A stretch of 45,738 nucleotides of DNA from Bacillota bacterium (GCA_021827745.1 JAKAUI010000040.1:1-45738); one strand, 5' to 3'. Counted from the first letter of the stretch, positions 33,036-41,915 are shown. Notes: generated by a model not told the origin, from the letters alone. Numbers and translations are program-made.

Positions 33036-33631
33036 CGGCCTTGGCTTCCCTCCAACCCCGCGCCTGCTGAAGCCGCCAGCTGCTGGGCGGCGTCAAAGCC
33101 CTTCCCGACTAGCGTATCGAGTACGGCTACCGCCTGGGGCACAGCCAAGTCCAGCGCCCTTCGTTCGGCCAAAGACGGATATCCGAGCACCCATTCCACC
33201 ACCATCTGATCGGTGGGGTGGCCGATGCCGACCCTAAGCCTCGGGACCTGCTCCGTCTGAAGCGCCTCTAAAATCGACTCCAGGCCGTTGTGCCCTCCGG
33301 ACGACCCGCCGGCACGCAGGCGCAGGGAGCCAGGCGGCAGGTCCAGATCGTCCAGAACGACCAGCACCTCTTCGGCGCCAAGCCCGAGCCCGTCCACCGC
33401 CAGACGCACGGAGTCCCCCGACATGTTCATGAAGGTCTGCGGCAAGAGCAGGGCGAGGTCATGCCCAGCCATGCTAAGGCGGCCGAAGCGCCCCTGGTAG
33501 GCGCGCTGCCGGAGCCCCGCCCGGTGGCGCCTGGCCCAGGCCTCGACCACGACGAAGCCCAGGTTGTGCCGGGTCCCCCGGTAAAAGAGGCCCGGATTGC
33601 CCAGGCCAACAACCAGCCTAGTCCGCCTCAT
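33032..33631 (-). CDS. pth: Peptidyl-tRNA hydrolase
   Basis: 199 aa. It hydrolyses peptidyl-tRNA released from ribosomes. Active-site segments: LVVGLGNPG with the Asn, GTRHNLGF with the catalytic His, QTFMNMSG, VVLDDLDLPPG and GGHNGLESI. Start is ATG 33631, inside the end of rplY; the longer frame would add a basic stretch with no family counterpart. Confidence 0.95.
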   Translation of the reverse strand: MRRTRLVVGLGNPGLFYRGTRHNLGFVVVEAWARRHRAGLRQRAYQGRFGRLSMAGHDLALLLPQTFMNMSGDSVRLAVDGLGLGAEEVLVVLDDLDLPPGSLRLRAGGSSGGHNGLESILEALQTEQVPRLRVGIGHPTDQMVVEWVLGYPSLAERRALDLAVPQAVAVLDTLVGKGFDAAQQLAASAGAGLEGSQGR

Positions 33632-34259
33632 CCGGCGTCTCGGCCGCGGCCTCCTCAGGTTCGGCCGCCGCCGGAGCTGCTTCCGCCACAACCTCCACCC
33701 GCGGCGCCACCACGCTCAGGACCAGGGTATCTGGGGCGGTCAGCATCTTCACGCCGTCTGGCAGGGCGATCTCTCCGGCCGTCACATGCCGGCCGAACTC
33801 CAGCCCAACCGCCGAGATGTGCAGCGCCTCCGGCAGGGCGTCGGGTGCCGCCTCGACATGCACATGGGTCAGACTCCAGGACGGGATCAGCCCCTGCTTG
33901 ATGATCAGAGACTCGTCGTCAAGCGTCACCGAAACATCGCTGCGGATGGACTGTCCGGCCAGGACCCGCTGGAAGTCGACGTGCCAGATCTTGCCGTCCA
34001 CGGGGTGGCGGTAGATTTCGCGCACCAAGAGCCGGGCCTTTGCGCCGCCCGGCAGGGTGGCGTCCATCACCGGTCCGCCGTGGGCAGACATCAGCTTGTT
34101 CAGGCTCGCCGACTCCACCGACACCGCCACCGGTTCGTCCTTGCCTCCGTACACGACAGCCGGGATCAGGCCCTGGCGGCGCATCTGCTTCGACGCCGCG
34201 GTGCCGGTGGCTCTGGGCTGGCACTCCAGGCGCACGTGGTCTTGGTGTCGCTCGGCCAT
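33618..34259 (-). CDS. rplY: Ribosomal protein bL25 (Ctc/TL5 type)
   Basis: 213 aa, the long form. The 5S-rRNA-binding L25 domain is first (IPAVVYGG, VREIYRHPVDGKIWHVDFQR); the beta-rich C-terminal TL5 domain and an acidic Ala/Glu tail follow. ATG 34259 has AGAAGGAGGAG upstream. The gene order prs-ctc-pth-mfd equals that of B. subtilis. Confidence 0.95.
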   Translation of the reverse strand: MAERHQDHVRLECQPRATGTAASKQMRRQGLIPAVVYGGKDEPVAVSVESASLNKLMSAHGGPVMDATLPGGAKARLLVREIYRHPVDGKIWHVDFQRVLAGQSIRSDVSVTLDDESLIIKQGLIPSWSLTHVHVEAAPDALPEALHISAVGLEFGRHVTAGEIALPDGVKMLTAPDTLVLSVVAPRVEVVAEAAPAAAEPEEAAAETPDEAD

Positions 34260-34298
34260 CTGGTGTCTCCTCCTTCTCGAATCAACCGGATGAAGGGG

Positions 34299-35240
34299 CT
34301 AGAACAGTTCGCTGACGGACAGGTCCTGATGGATCCGCCACAGGGCGTCACCCAGAAGCGGCGCCACCGAGAGCACTCGGATCCGCTCCGGCGGGTCGAT
34401 GGCCAAGGGAATCGAGTCCGTGACGATCACCTCGGCGAACGGCCCCTCCAGAATGCGCTGTAATCCGGGCCCCGACAACACCGGATGGGTGCAGGCCACC
34501 ACGACTTCCCGCACGCCCCGTTCCAGCAGGGCGCGCGCAGACTCCAGTATCGTGCCGCCGCTGTCGATCATGTCCTCGATCATCAGGGCGGTGCGGCCCT
34601 CGACGTCACCGATGATGTTCATCACTTCGCTCTTCCCGGGCTCGGTGCGCCGCTTGTCGATGAATCCGATCGGCACGTTCAGGAGTTCGGCCATCTCCCG
34701 GGCCCGATTGCCGGATCCGGCGTCCGGCGCCACCACCACGGCGTTCTTGAGGTCCCGCTGCCTCAGATAGGCGGCCAAAATCGGAGCCGCCTTCAGATGG
34801 TCGAGCGGGATGTCGAAGAATCCCTGGATCTGTGGGGCGTGCAGATCCATGGTCAGGACCCTGTCCGCTCCGGCCGTCACCAGCAAGTTGGCCACCAGCT
34901 TGGCCGAGATCGGCTCCCGGCCCCGAGCCTTGCGGTCCTGACGGCCGTATGCATAAAAGGGCACCACCGCGGTCAGGCGGCGGGCGGAGGCGCGCCGGCA
35001 GGCGTCGAGCATGATCAGGAGCTCCATCAGATTCTCGTTGACCGGATGACTGAGCGGCTGCACCAAGAAGACGTCGGCGCCGCGGATGTTCTCCTGGAGC
35101 ATGACCCGAACCTCGCCGTTGGTGAATCGCCCGACCATGCAGTCGCCCAGTCTGGTGCCCAGATGGCGCACCATGGACTCGGCCAGCTTGGGGTTGGCAG
35201 AGCCGGTGAAGATCTTGAGGTCGCCATGGGCGAGGGCCAC
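34299..35240 (-). CDS. prs: Ribose-phosphate pyrophosphokinase
   Basis: 313 aa. It makes PRPP from ribose 5-phosphate and ATP. Motifs: FTGSANPKLAESMVRHLG, PVNENLMELLIM, FYAYGRQDRKARGREPISAK, and the PRPP-binding MIEDMIDSGGT. Start is GTG 35240, with AAGGAGG 7 nt upstream overlapping the end of glmU; the frame upstream lies within glmU. PRPP is both a purine precursor and the effector of PurR, encoded two genes upstream. Confidence 0.95.
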   Translation of the reverse strand: MALAHGDLKIFTGSANPKLAESMVRHLGTRLGDCMVGRFTNGEVRVMLQENIRGADVFLVQPLSHPVNENLMELLIMLDACRRASARRLTAVVPFYAYGRQDRKARGREPISAKLVANLLVTAGADRVLTMDLHAPQIQGFFDIPLDHLKAAPILAAYLRQRDLKNAVVVAPDAGSGNRAREMAELLNVPIGFIDKRRTEPGKSEVMNIIGDVEGRTALMIEDMIDSGGTILESARALLERGVREVVVACTHPVLSGPGLQRILEGPFAEVIVTDSIPLAIDPPERIRVLSVAPLLGDALWRIHQDLSVSELF

Positions 35241-35242
35241 CG

Positions 35243-36604
35243 CTACTCCTCCTTGTGCGATCCGGCTCGGCGCCTGGCCCAGCCCTCGATGTTGCGCTGG
35301 CGCTCTCTGGCCACCGCCAGCGACTGGGCGGGCACCTCCTGGGTCACGGTCGACCCGGCCGCAACATACGCCCCTTCGCCGATCACCAGCGGTGCGATCA
35401 GATTCGCGTTGCAACCAATGAAAGCGCCGTCGGCGATCACCGTCCGGTGCTTCACCTTCCCATCATAATTCACCGTGATCGCTCCGGCTCCGATATTCAC
35501 CTTCCGGCCGATCTCCGAATCCCCCAGGTAGCAGTGGTGATGGGCCTTGCTGCCGCTTCCGATCCGGGTGTTTTTCAGCTCGGCGAAGTTCCCGATCTCG
35601 ACGTCCGATTCCACCACGCATCCCGGTCTCAGGTGCGAGAACGGCCCGATCTTCACCCGATCGCCGATCTCCGAATCCTCGACCACGGACTGGCGGATGT
35701 GGACGTCTGCGCCGATCTTGGCATCAAAGAGCTCGGTTGCGGCTCCGATCCGGCTTCCTCCGCCGACCCGGCTTTGCCCGAAGATGCGGACTCCCGGACC
35801 GATCACCACGTCCTCGGCCAGCTGGACGTCCGACCCGATCCAGGTGCTGACCGGGTCGAGCACGCTGACGCCGTGGTCGAGCCAGTGGTCGATGATCCGC
35901 TGGCGCAGCAGGGCGTTGGCGGCGGCCAGCTGGCGGCGGTCGTTGACGCCTGACATCTCGGCCGGGTCTTCGAGCCTGAAGGTGGTGAACGGTCCGGCCT
36001 TGGCCATCAGGCCCAAAAGGTCGGTCAGGTACAGTTCGCCCTGGGCGTTTTTGCTGTCGAGCTCGCCGATCAGGCTTCGAACCAGTTTCACCTGCAGCAG
36101 GTACAGTCCGGCGTTGACTTCCTTGATCTGGCGCTCTTCGTCCGAGGCATCTCGCTCTTCGACCACGCCTACAAAGTCCTGGCCCTTTCGCACGATGCGG
36201 CCGTAGCCGCCCGGGTCGGTCAGTTCGGCCGAGACGAGGCCCGATCCCTCGGCCGAAACGGCAGAGATGAAGTCGAGGAGCGTGCGAGAGCGCCACAGCG
36301 GCGTGTCTCCCGAGATGACCAGGAGGCGTCCATCGGCCGGAAGGTGCCTGAGGGCGACCCTTAGGGCGTCGCCGGTGCCCTGTGGCGGGTCCTGCCTGGC
36401 GAAGGTCGCCTGGCCGGCAAACGCCTGCTCCACGGCATCGCCTCGGCGGCCGACCACAACCAGCGGCTGACCGAGGCCCGCCTCCTTCAAGGCCGCCAGC
36501 ACGTAGGCCAGCATCGGCTTTTCCAAGAGCGGATGGAGCACCTTGGGCAGGGCCGAGTGCATGCGCTTGCCGTCTCCGGCGGCCAGGACCACGGTCGCCG
36601 TCAT
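35243..36604 (-). CDS. glmU: Bifunctional UDP-GlcNAc pyrophosphorylase / GlcN-1-P acetyltransferase
   Basis: 453 aa. The N-terminal uridyltransferase has VVLAAGDGKRMHSALPKVLH and QGTGDAL (about 1-230). The C-terminal left-handed beta helix has hexapeptide repeats and HHHCYLGDSEIGRKVNIGAG with the catalytic His. It supplies UDP-GlcNAc for peptidoglycan. ATG 36604 overlaps the purR stop (ATGA). In B. subtilis yabJ and spoVG lie between purR and glmU; both are absent here. Confidence 0.96.
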   Translation of the reverse strand: MTATVVLAAGDGKRMHSALPKVLHPLLEKPMLAYVLAALKEAGLGQPLVVVGRRGDAVEQAFAGQATFARQDPPQGTGDALRVALRHLPADGRLLVISGDTPLWRSRTLLDFISAVSAEGSGLVSAELTDPGGYGRIVRKGQDFVGVVEERDASDEERQIKEVNAGLYLLQVKLVRSLIGELDSKNAQGELYLTDLLGLMAKAGPFTTFRLEDPAEMSGVNDRRQLAAANALLRQRIIDHWLDHGVSVLDPVSTWIGSDVQLAEDVVIGPGVRIFGQSRVGGGSRIGAATELFDAKIGADVHIRQSVVEDSEIGDRVKIGPFSHLRPGCVVESDVEIGNFAELKNTRIGSGSKAHHHCYLGDSEIGRKVNIGAGAITVNYDGKVKHRTVIADGAFIGCNANLIAPLVIGEGAYVAAGSTVTQEVPAQSLAVARERQRNIEGWARRRAGSHKEE

Positions 36605-37470
36605 CGCTGCCCGCCCTGGCCGTGCGGCGCCACGTTCAGGCGCCTGATCACCTGGAAGTTGGTCCCACTTCCCTCGCCGTCCACGCTCAGTTCGAGCAGC
36701 GGCACGTAGTCCGAGATCAGCTTCTGTTCCGGCTGGCGGGTGGCAATCAGGACACCCACACCGGTCACCTCGGCATTGAACTCGGCCATCATGTCGATCA
36801 GGCCCTGGGCGGTGCCGCCCCCCTTGAGAAAGTCGTCGATGATCAACACCCGCGATCCCTCGGGCACCGCTCGTCGGGCGAGCGACATGGTGCCGATCCG
36901 GCGGGCGGTTCCGGAGAGGTAGTTCAGTCCGAGCGCCGGCCCCTCGGTCATCCCCGCCTCGCGCCGCGCCACCGCCAGGGGGATGCCGAGCGCCCGGGCC
37001 GTCATCAGGGCCAGCGGGATGCCCTTCGTCTCCACGGTCAGCACCATGTCCGGGCGGCCGGCGGCGAACAAAGAGGCGAAGATTTCGCCCAGACGGCCCA
37101 CCCACAGCGGCGAGAACACGATGTCGGTCAGGTAGAGGAACTCCCCCTGCAGCCGACGGTCTGGCTGCGAAAGCTCAACGGCCAGATCGTCCAGGGTCTG
37201 CTCGGCCTTGTCCGGTGCCGGAAACGGCAGATAGCGGACGCCGCCGCTCGGTCCCAGCGTGCGCTCCACGTAGCCGCGGCCCTCCGCTTCCAGCGCCCGG
37301 TCGATCGCCGCCACGTCCTCGGACAGGGTCGACTTGGCCGCGCCGGTGGCGTGGCCGAGCTCCTGGAGCGTGATCGACAGGCCCGGGTCAGCCATCAGTC
37401 GGGTCATCAGCCGGACCAGCCGCACCGACCGGCCGCCCCTTGGCTCCTCTGGATCGATCTGCTCAGCCAT
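36601..37470 (-). CDS. purR: Purine operon repressor PurR (Bacillus type)
   Basis: 289 aa. An N-terminal winged helix (LVRLMTRLMADPGLSITLQE) is followed by a phosphoribosyltransferase-like effector domain with the PRPP motif VLIIDDFLKGGGTAQG. In Bacillus it represses purine genes when PRPP is low. Start is ATG 37470, which overlaps the NTP transferase gene by 8 bp. Confidence 0.95.
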   Translation of the reverse strand: MAEQIDPEEPRGGRSVRLVRLMTRLMADPGLSITLQELGHATGAAKSTLSEDVAAIDRALEAEGRGYVERTLGPSGGVRYLPFPAPDKAEQTLDDLAVELSQPDRRLQGEFLYLTDIVFSPLWVGRLGEIFASLFAAGRPDMVLTVETKGIPLALMTARALGIPLAVARREAGMTEGPALGLNYLSGTARRIGTMSLARRAVPEGSRVLIIDDFLKGGGTAQGLIDMMAEFNAEVTGVGVLIATRQPEQKLISDYVPLLELSVDGEGSGTNFQVIRRLNVAPHGQGGQR

Positions 37471-38236
37471 GCGCCAACACCGCCTCACAGAGGGCTAGGT
37501 CTTCGGGCTTGTCCACATCGACGCCGATCTCGGCGTCTTCGACCACCACCGCTTGGCCCACTACGCCAAACAGGTCTGAGAAGTGGCGCTCCACCTCGGC
37601 CAGGGTGGGGCGAAAGAGCAGGAACTGGATCAGAAACCCCCATCCCAGGCGCCGGGCCAGCTTGAACGGCGACTTGCGCAGCGCCATGAACGTCTCGACC
37701 TCTTTGGCCATCTGGGTCAACACCTGCGGTCGGACCAGCGCCACGTTGCCCCCCGTGAATGTGCCCTCACGCAGGCGCACATAGGTTCGCTCGCTCCTGC
37801 CAAAGCGCCTCTCCACCGCCTCTTTGGGCACGACCGGGTAGTAGAAGTCGGCGGCTGGCCTTCGGCTGAGGGCCGAAGCGAGGAACCGCTCGACCATGGC
37901 CGCTCGAACGAGCGGGATGTCCGAGGTCAGGATCAGGACCAGCTCGCTCGCTCCGCCGCAGGCGGCGATCCCGCGCTGCAGGTTGTCCAGCATGGACCCG
38001 TGCGGGTGCAGCATCACCATCCGAAGGGCTTGCGGGCCGCCGATGTCCGACCCGATCGCATCCGGTCCCACCACCGCCAGACGGCCGACGCCAGCCGCAC
38101 CGAGTGCCGCCTCCGCCACCCAGGCGGCCATCGGCCGGCCCCCGAACGGCACCAGGGCTTCCCACGGCTGGTCGGAAGCGCCCATCAGGGCACCCCGGTT
38201 CTCGCGGCCGGCGAGCAAGACGGCATCAATGGCCAC
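37463..38236 (-). CDS. MobA-like NTP transferase family protein
   Basis: 257 aa. The N-terminus is a nucleotidyltransferase Rossmann-like fold: AIDAVLLAGRENRGA, a degenerate G-rich loop, ALVPFGGRPMAAWVAEAA, and the metal-site Asp in LILTSDIPLV. The tail GVDVDKPEDLALCEAVL is also typical. The substrate is not clear; the missing standard LAGG-x-SxRMG-K loop suggests a divergent specificity. Start GTG 38236 follows GAGGGAGGG and overlaps ispE by 11 bp. Neighbours place it in envelope or isoprenoid precursor supply. Confidence 0.8.
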   Translation of the reverse strand: MAIDAVLLAGRENRGALMGASDQPWEALVPFGGRPMAAWVAEAALGAAGVGRLAVVGPDAIGSDIGGPQALRMVMLHPHGSMLDNLQRGIAACGGASELVLILTSDIPLVRAAMVERFLASALSRRPAADFYYPVVPKEAVERRFGRSERTYVRLREGTFTGGNVALVRPQVLTQMAKEVETFMALRKSPFKLARRLGWGFLIQFLLFRPTLAEVERHFSDLFGVVGQAVVVEDAEIGVDVDKPEDLALCEAVLAHG

Positions 38237-39110
38237 CGGGGTCCCTCCCTCGATCCGCCCTGGCATTCGCTCGGTTCCAGGGCTTCTCCTCCACCGTCTG
38301 AACCACCCGCACAAAGGCGTCGTCAGGCACCTTTTCGGCCAGCCTTCTGGCATCTGGCTCCGAGTCGGCCAGCCAGAACAGGGCGCTGCCGCTGCCGGTC
38401 AGCTGCGGCTCTTTGCCGGTCCGCGCGCTGAGCTCAGAAACCCACCGGCCAAGCTCCGGGGCCACCGCCACGGCGGCCGTCGTCAGATCATTGCCGGCCA
38501 GCTGCCAGCGCTTGGTTGAGAGCTGGGCGAGCAGGGTGCGGCTGCGCTGTCCCGAGCCGGCGATGGCGTGCCGATACACCTGATCGGTGGCCAGGGAGAA
38601 CTTGGGCCACAGGACCACGAAAAAAGCGGTGCCGACCCCAGAGAGTGCGGTCACCCGCTCGCCCCGACCCTCCAGCAGCGCGGTCCCTCCCTGGATCAAA
38701 AAGGGCACATCTGAGCCGAGCTGGCCGCCGATGTCCATCAGTTCGGTCCGATCTCGGTCCAGGTCCCACAGCTCGTTCAGCCCGACCAGGGTGGCCGCGG
38801 CGTCCGCGCTACCTCCGCCCAGTCCGGCCCCGACCGGGATCTCCTTTCGCACTGTGATGTGCGCTCCATGCGCCACGTGGGCCGCCTGCTGCAGGAGCCG
38901 GGCTGCGCGCCACACCAGGTCCTGTTCGGGTGGCGAGATCGGCGACTCCACCACCAGAGAGTCCGCCGGGGCAAAGCTCAGCTCGTCTGCCAGAGACACC
39001 GTCTGCACCACAGATCGGATGTCGTGGTAGCCGTCCGGCCGCAGGCCCAATACATCCAGCGAGAGGTTCAGCTTGGCAAAGGCCGGGATGGTCAGCACCG
39101 AGCGTCGCAC
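38226..39110 (-). CDS. ispE: 4-diphosphocytidyl-2-C-methyl-D-erythritol kinase
   Basis: 294 aa. GHMP kinase of the MEP isoprenoid pathway. Motifs are AFAKLNLSLDVLGLRPDGYH, the ATP loop IPVGAGLGGGSADAAATL and LTGSGSALFWL. The start is taken as GTG 39110, with AAGG and a GCTGG stretch upstream; GTG 39098 is possible. First gene of the run ispE-NTase-purR-glmU-prs-rplY-pth-mfd, all joined by overlaps or gaps of up to 40 bp. Confidence 0.95.
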   Translation of the reverse strand: MRRSVLTIPAFAKLNLSLDVLGLRPDGYHDIRSVVQTVSLADELSFAPADSLVVESPISPPEQDLVWRAARLLQQAAHVAHGAHITVRKEIPVGAGLGGGSADAAATLVGLNELWDLDRDRTELMDIGGQLGSDVPFLIQGGTALLEGRGERVTALSGVGTAFFVVLWPKFSLATDQVYRHAIAGSGQRSRTLLAQLSTKRWQLAGNDLTTAAVAVAPELGRWVSELSARTGKEPQLTGSGSALFWLADSEPDARRLAEKVPDDAFVRVVQTVEEKPWNRANARADRGRDPGGH

Positions 39111-39143
39111 CAGCCCAGCCTTGGCCCGCTTGGCAACGCGAAA

Positions 39144-39165
39144 CAGGCGGCCTCTAAGCCGCCTG
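39144..39165 (-). terminator. Terminator after veg
   Basis: On the minus strand CAGGCGGC, a 6-nt loop, GCCGCCTG, then TTTCGCG. Perfect 8-bp stem about 18 bp after the veg stop. Confidence 0.65.
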
Positions 39166-39182
39166 CGTTCACCTCGGTTCTT

Positions 39183-39467
39183 CTACTCGCCGACCACGAC
39201 CGGATGGTATTCACCCTCGCCGGAGGCCACCTCCAGCGCCACTGTCTCTGTCAGCACGTCGGCGTAGCTGAACGAGACTCGCCGGGCGGTCGCACCCGTT
39301 TCGTCCAACCGAATCACAAAGATGCTCTGGTAGGTCTTTTCGAGGACGCCTTCCTTTTCGTCGATGCGCCGGCGGCCCCGGTTGGCCCGCAGCCTGATCC
39401 GCTCGCCGATCAATCCGTCCAAGTCCCGCTTGATATCAGCCAAGACGCGCCTAGCCGCCGTAGGCAT
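39183..39467 (-). CDS. veg: Veg protein
   Basis: 94 aa, matching the Veg family: LADIKRDLDGLIGERIRLRA, RGRRRIDEKEGVLEKTYQSI and SFSYADVLTETVAL. Veg is a small cytoplasmic protein highly expressed in Bacillus and linked to biofilm gene control; the biochemical role is not settled. Preceded by GGAAGGGTGC and two strong promoters, so high expression is expected here too. Confidence 0.92.
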   Translation of the reverse strand: MPTAARRVLADIKRDLDGLIGERIRLRANRGRRRIDEKEGVLEKTYQSIFVIRLDETGATARRVSFSYADVLTETVALEVASGEGEYHPVVVGE

Positions 39468-39501
39468 GCACCCTTCCTAAATGGCGCCAAGTCATGTGAA
39501 T

Positions 39502-39530
39502 ACACTAACGTGCAAACGCACGGCTGTCAA
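39502..39530 (-). promoter_or_regulatory. veg proximal promoter
   Basis: Minus strand: TTGACA (39530-39525), 17-bp spacer, TAGTGT (39507-39502). About 35 bp before veg. Confidence 0.7.
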
Positions 39531-39539
39531 GGGGCAAGC

Positions 39540-39568
39540 ATTGTAGGCGCTGTCTCTTGGCATGTCAA
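39540..39568 (-). promoter_or_regulatory. veg distal promoter
   Basis: Minus strand: TTGACA (39568-39563), 17-bp spacer, TACAAT (39545-39540). Near-consensus; tandem with the proximal promoter, 38 bp apart. Confidence 0.8.
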
Positions 39569-39618
39569 GCCGAAGATGTGGCAACGATCCTCAGGACGGC
39601 GCGTGTGCGGCTTGCCTG

Positions 39619-40101
39619 TCACTTCGTGAACTTGTCGGCCACCTTCGAAGCTCCGAACGAATCCGGCTTGATCTTGGCATCGAAGCCGCTGCCGCTGACC
39701 ATGCCCACGATCTCGCGGATCAGTTCGGAACTGGCCCCCTGCGGGCCGATGTCCAGGTGTATCTCCAGGTTGTTGACGGTGCTGCCGGCGCCCGCCATGT
39801 CGCCCGCCACCCGGCCGGCCAGCTGCAGGGAGAGGGAGACCTCGTAGAAGATGCGCTGGCGCAGGGAGCGGATCGGTCGGTGATGCTCCTTTTGGTAATA
39901 GAAGCGGGCGCCCTTGCCCACCCGGTGGCAGACCACGGCCGTCACGAACAGGACTTCGTCGCGGGTCACCTGCGAGTCGGTGCCGACGATCAACTTGTGC
40001 GGCGACTCCGGGTCGGCGGCGATGTATCCCAAAATGTCCGCGATCATCCCACGGTAGTCGATCCGTCCCTTGGACGGGCTGACGAAGAACATCTCCGGCA
40101 C
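39619..40101 (-). CDS. DUF458 / YkuK-like RNase H-like protein
   Basis: 160 aa. DUF458 proteins have an RNase H-like fold. Here DYRGMIADILGYIAADPESP leads to KLIVGTDSQV with the first acidic residue; a further region is TVNNLEIHLDIGPQG and the end has DAKIKPDSFGASKVADKF. The function of the family is not established; RNase activity is possible. Start GTG 40101, 6 bp after rsmA, is likely; ATG 40092 is an alternative. In B. subtilis yabG, a spore protease, lies at this place. Confidence 0.8.
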   Translation of the reverse strand: MPEMFFVSPSKGRIDYRGMIADILGYIAADPESPHKLIVGTDSQVTRDEVLFVTAVVCHRVGKGARFYYQKEHHRPIRSLRQRIFYEVSLSLQLAGRVAGDMAGAGSTVNNLEIHLDIGPQGASSELIREIVGMVSGSGFDAKIKPDSFGASKVADKFTK

Positions 40102-40107
40102 CGAAGA

Positions 40108-40944
40108 TCACATCCCCCTGGCGGACAGTGCGGCTGCCAGCGACTCGAAGGCCGTGAGCGCCAGCTCCTGAGGTCGCAGCGAAGAGGTGAGGCCGGCCTC
40201 GGCCAATACGGCAAGGGCGGCCACGGGGGTCAGCCCAAACGCCTCCTGGAGAGCTCGGCGCACCGTCTTCCTGCGGTACCGGAACAAATTCGTCCAGACC
40301 CGCTGCGCTCCCTGCTCGATCGGGCGGGTGACGGGAGTCAGCCGAAGGACGGCAGACACGACATCCGGCTGCGGCCAGAAGGCAGATCCCTTCACCCGAA
40401 ACAACAGCTCGGCCTCAGCGTTGGCCTCGCAGAGCAGGGTCAGAGACCCGCGCTCTGTGCTCCCGACCGGCGCCAGGAGCCTCTGGGCGACTTCCTCTTG
40501 GACCATCACCACCGCCCGCCGTGGGCGGCGGGTGAGGATCTGGACGAGCAGCGGACCAGAGATGGCGTAGGGGAGGTTCGAGACAAGGCTTACCCGGTCG
40601 AGGGGCTCCCCCACCTCCGCTGCCCAGTCGACCTTGAGGGCGTCGGCCCACACCAGGCGCAGGCTCTTTCCGGCGCCTTCGGCCAGCGCACCGGCCAGCC
40701 TGCGGTCGATCTCGATGGCGGTGACTTTCGCCCTCCGCTCGATCAGGACCCGGGTTAGGCTGCCGGTGCCGGGCCCGATCTCCAAGACGGCGCCCTCGGG
40801 CTCAAGGTCCAGGGAGTCCACGATTCGTTCGGCCACCCGGGAATCGAGCAGGAAGTTTTGGCCCCAACTCTTGCGGGGCGAAAAGCCAGGATCGGGCAGC
40901 AGGCGCTTCAGGCTGGCCGGAACGCCGGCACCCGTGCGGTTCAC
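40108..40944 (-). CDS. rsmA: 16S rRNA dimethyladenosine transferase
   Basis: 278 aa. It dimethylates two adjacent adenines near the 3' end of 16S rRNA. Motifs: KSWGQNFLLD, the SAM site VLEIGPGTGSLTRVL, and the catalytic NLPYAISGPLL. Start GTG 40944 overlaps the YabE-like gene stop by 4 bp. The rnmV gene usually between yabE and ksgA is absent. Confidence 0.95.
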   Translation of the reverse strand: MNRTGAGVPASLKRLLPDPGFSPRKSWGQNFLLDSRVAERIVDSLDLEPEGAVLEIGPGTGSLTRVLIERRAKVTAIEIDRRLAGALAEGAGKSLRLVWADALKVDWAAEVGEPLDRVSLVSNLPYAISGPLLVQILTRRPRRAVVMVQEEVAQRLLAPVGSTERGSLTLLCEANAEAELLFRVKGSAFWPQPDVVSAVLRLTPVTRPIEQGAQRVWTNLFRYRRKTVRRALQEAFGLTPVAALAVLAEAGLTSSLRPQELALTAFESLAAALSARGM

Positions 40945-41843
40945 CCGCGGCTTAGGACGTACACAGTGACATAGCGCATGCCCCAGGCCTGGGCCTCAGC
41001 CAAGGTCGGGAAGTAGAGGTCGACGTGCAGGCCCTTGACCGCAGATCCGGTGTCGTCTGCCACACCCAGGCCATAGCCCTGGACGAACAGGCGGCTGCCC
41101 AGCGGAATCACCGACGGGTCGACGGCGATCGAACCAAAGTGCACATAGGCCCCGGTCGCAGTCCGTCCGTTCGACCAGCGCGGATTGCGCCAGTAGGCGG
41201 TGGCCTTGACGGTCATCCGGGTCAGGTATTGCCCGCTGTACGTGTCGCGCCTCAGCGGTGTGGTCCCGACCAGCACCACCTGGGGCGTGGCCTGGCGAAT
41301 CTCACTGCGACCCACGACCCGGGCTGCACCCACAGCGCCCGCGAACAGCCCCGGACGGCTTTGCAGATTGGCGTAGCCGTCGCTGCCTGTTTGGATCATG
41401 GCGCTCATGCCTAGGGCGAGCGTGCTGTCAGGCACCTGCACCACCGGGTAGGCGAGCGCCGTGCTGAGAGAGACTGCCTGGGCCGACGCCCGGGAGATGG
41501 TGACCGTCTCCCCGCTTGCCACGCTCTGACCGAGCGCCGGGCTGACCAAGACGTCGGCCCCCAGCGGGATGCCAAGCTCGGCCAGAGCTCCGCCGACCGT
41601 GCGCGCATCGGTCACCACGTGCAACGGTGCCCCCTTGCCGACCCTGATGGTCAAGGCGGCTCCACGGGGACGGTTACTCTGAGCGCTGGCCACCTTCGAT
41701 CCCATCGGTCCCCCCACCCAGACAATGGCGCCTAGGGCGAAGACCATCACGACGAGGAGCCATACTTGGACGCTGGCTCCGAGTCCATTGTGCCAGTGGT
41801 GCCGGAACTGTGCTCCCAACTCACGCATGCGTTCGCGAATCAT
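40941..41843 (-). CDS. YabE-like cell-wall protein with DUF348/G5 and 3D domains
   Basis: 300 aa. One membrane anchor or signal segment lies at about residues 27-45 (VWLLVVMVFALGAIVWV). Then come ubiquitin-like DUF348 segments (TIRVGKGAPLHVVTDARTVG), a G5-like region, and a C-terminal 3D domain (VKATAYWRNPRW, TGAYVHFGSIAVDPSVIPLG, and the Asp set in VADDTG and GLHVDLYF), related to lytic transglycosylase MltA cores. Likely a secreted peptidoglycan-acting enzyme. ATG 41843 has GGAGGCAGTGA right before it. Confidence 0.88.
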   Translation of the reverse strand: MIRERMRELGAQFRHHWHNGLGASVQVWLLVVMVFALGAIVWVGGPMGSKVASAQSNRPRGAALTIRVGKGAPLHVVTDARTVGGALAELGIPLGADVLVSPALGQSVASGETVTISRASAQAVSLSTALAYPVVQVPDSTLALGMSAMIQTGSDGYANLQSRPGLFAGAVGAARVVGRSEIRQATPQVVLVGTTPLRRDTYSGQYLTRMTVKATAYWRNPRWSNGRTATGAYVHFGSIAVDPSVIPLGSRLFVQGYGLGVADDTGSAVKGLHVDLYFPTLAEAQAWGMRYVTVYVLSRG

Positions 41844-41887
41844 TCACTGCCTCCAGTCGCGATCCCATGGATTGAAGTCCATACCCG

Positions 41888-41905
41888 TGCCAACAGCGGT
41901 TGGCA
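41888..41905 (-). repeat. Leader hairpin of YabE-like gene
   Basis: TGCCAAC, loop of 4, GTTGGCA: perfect 7-bp stem just downstream of the -10 box at 41916-41921, so it would sit at the 5' end of the transcript and may stabilise it. Confidence 0.5.
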
Positions 41906-41915
41906 ACTCTCGGCA

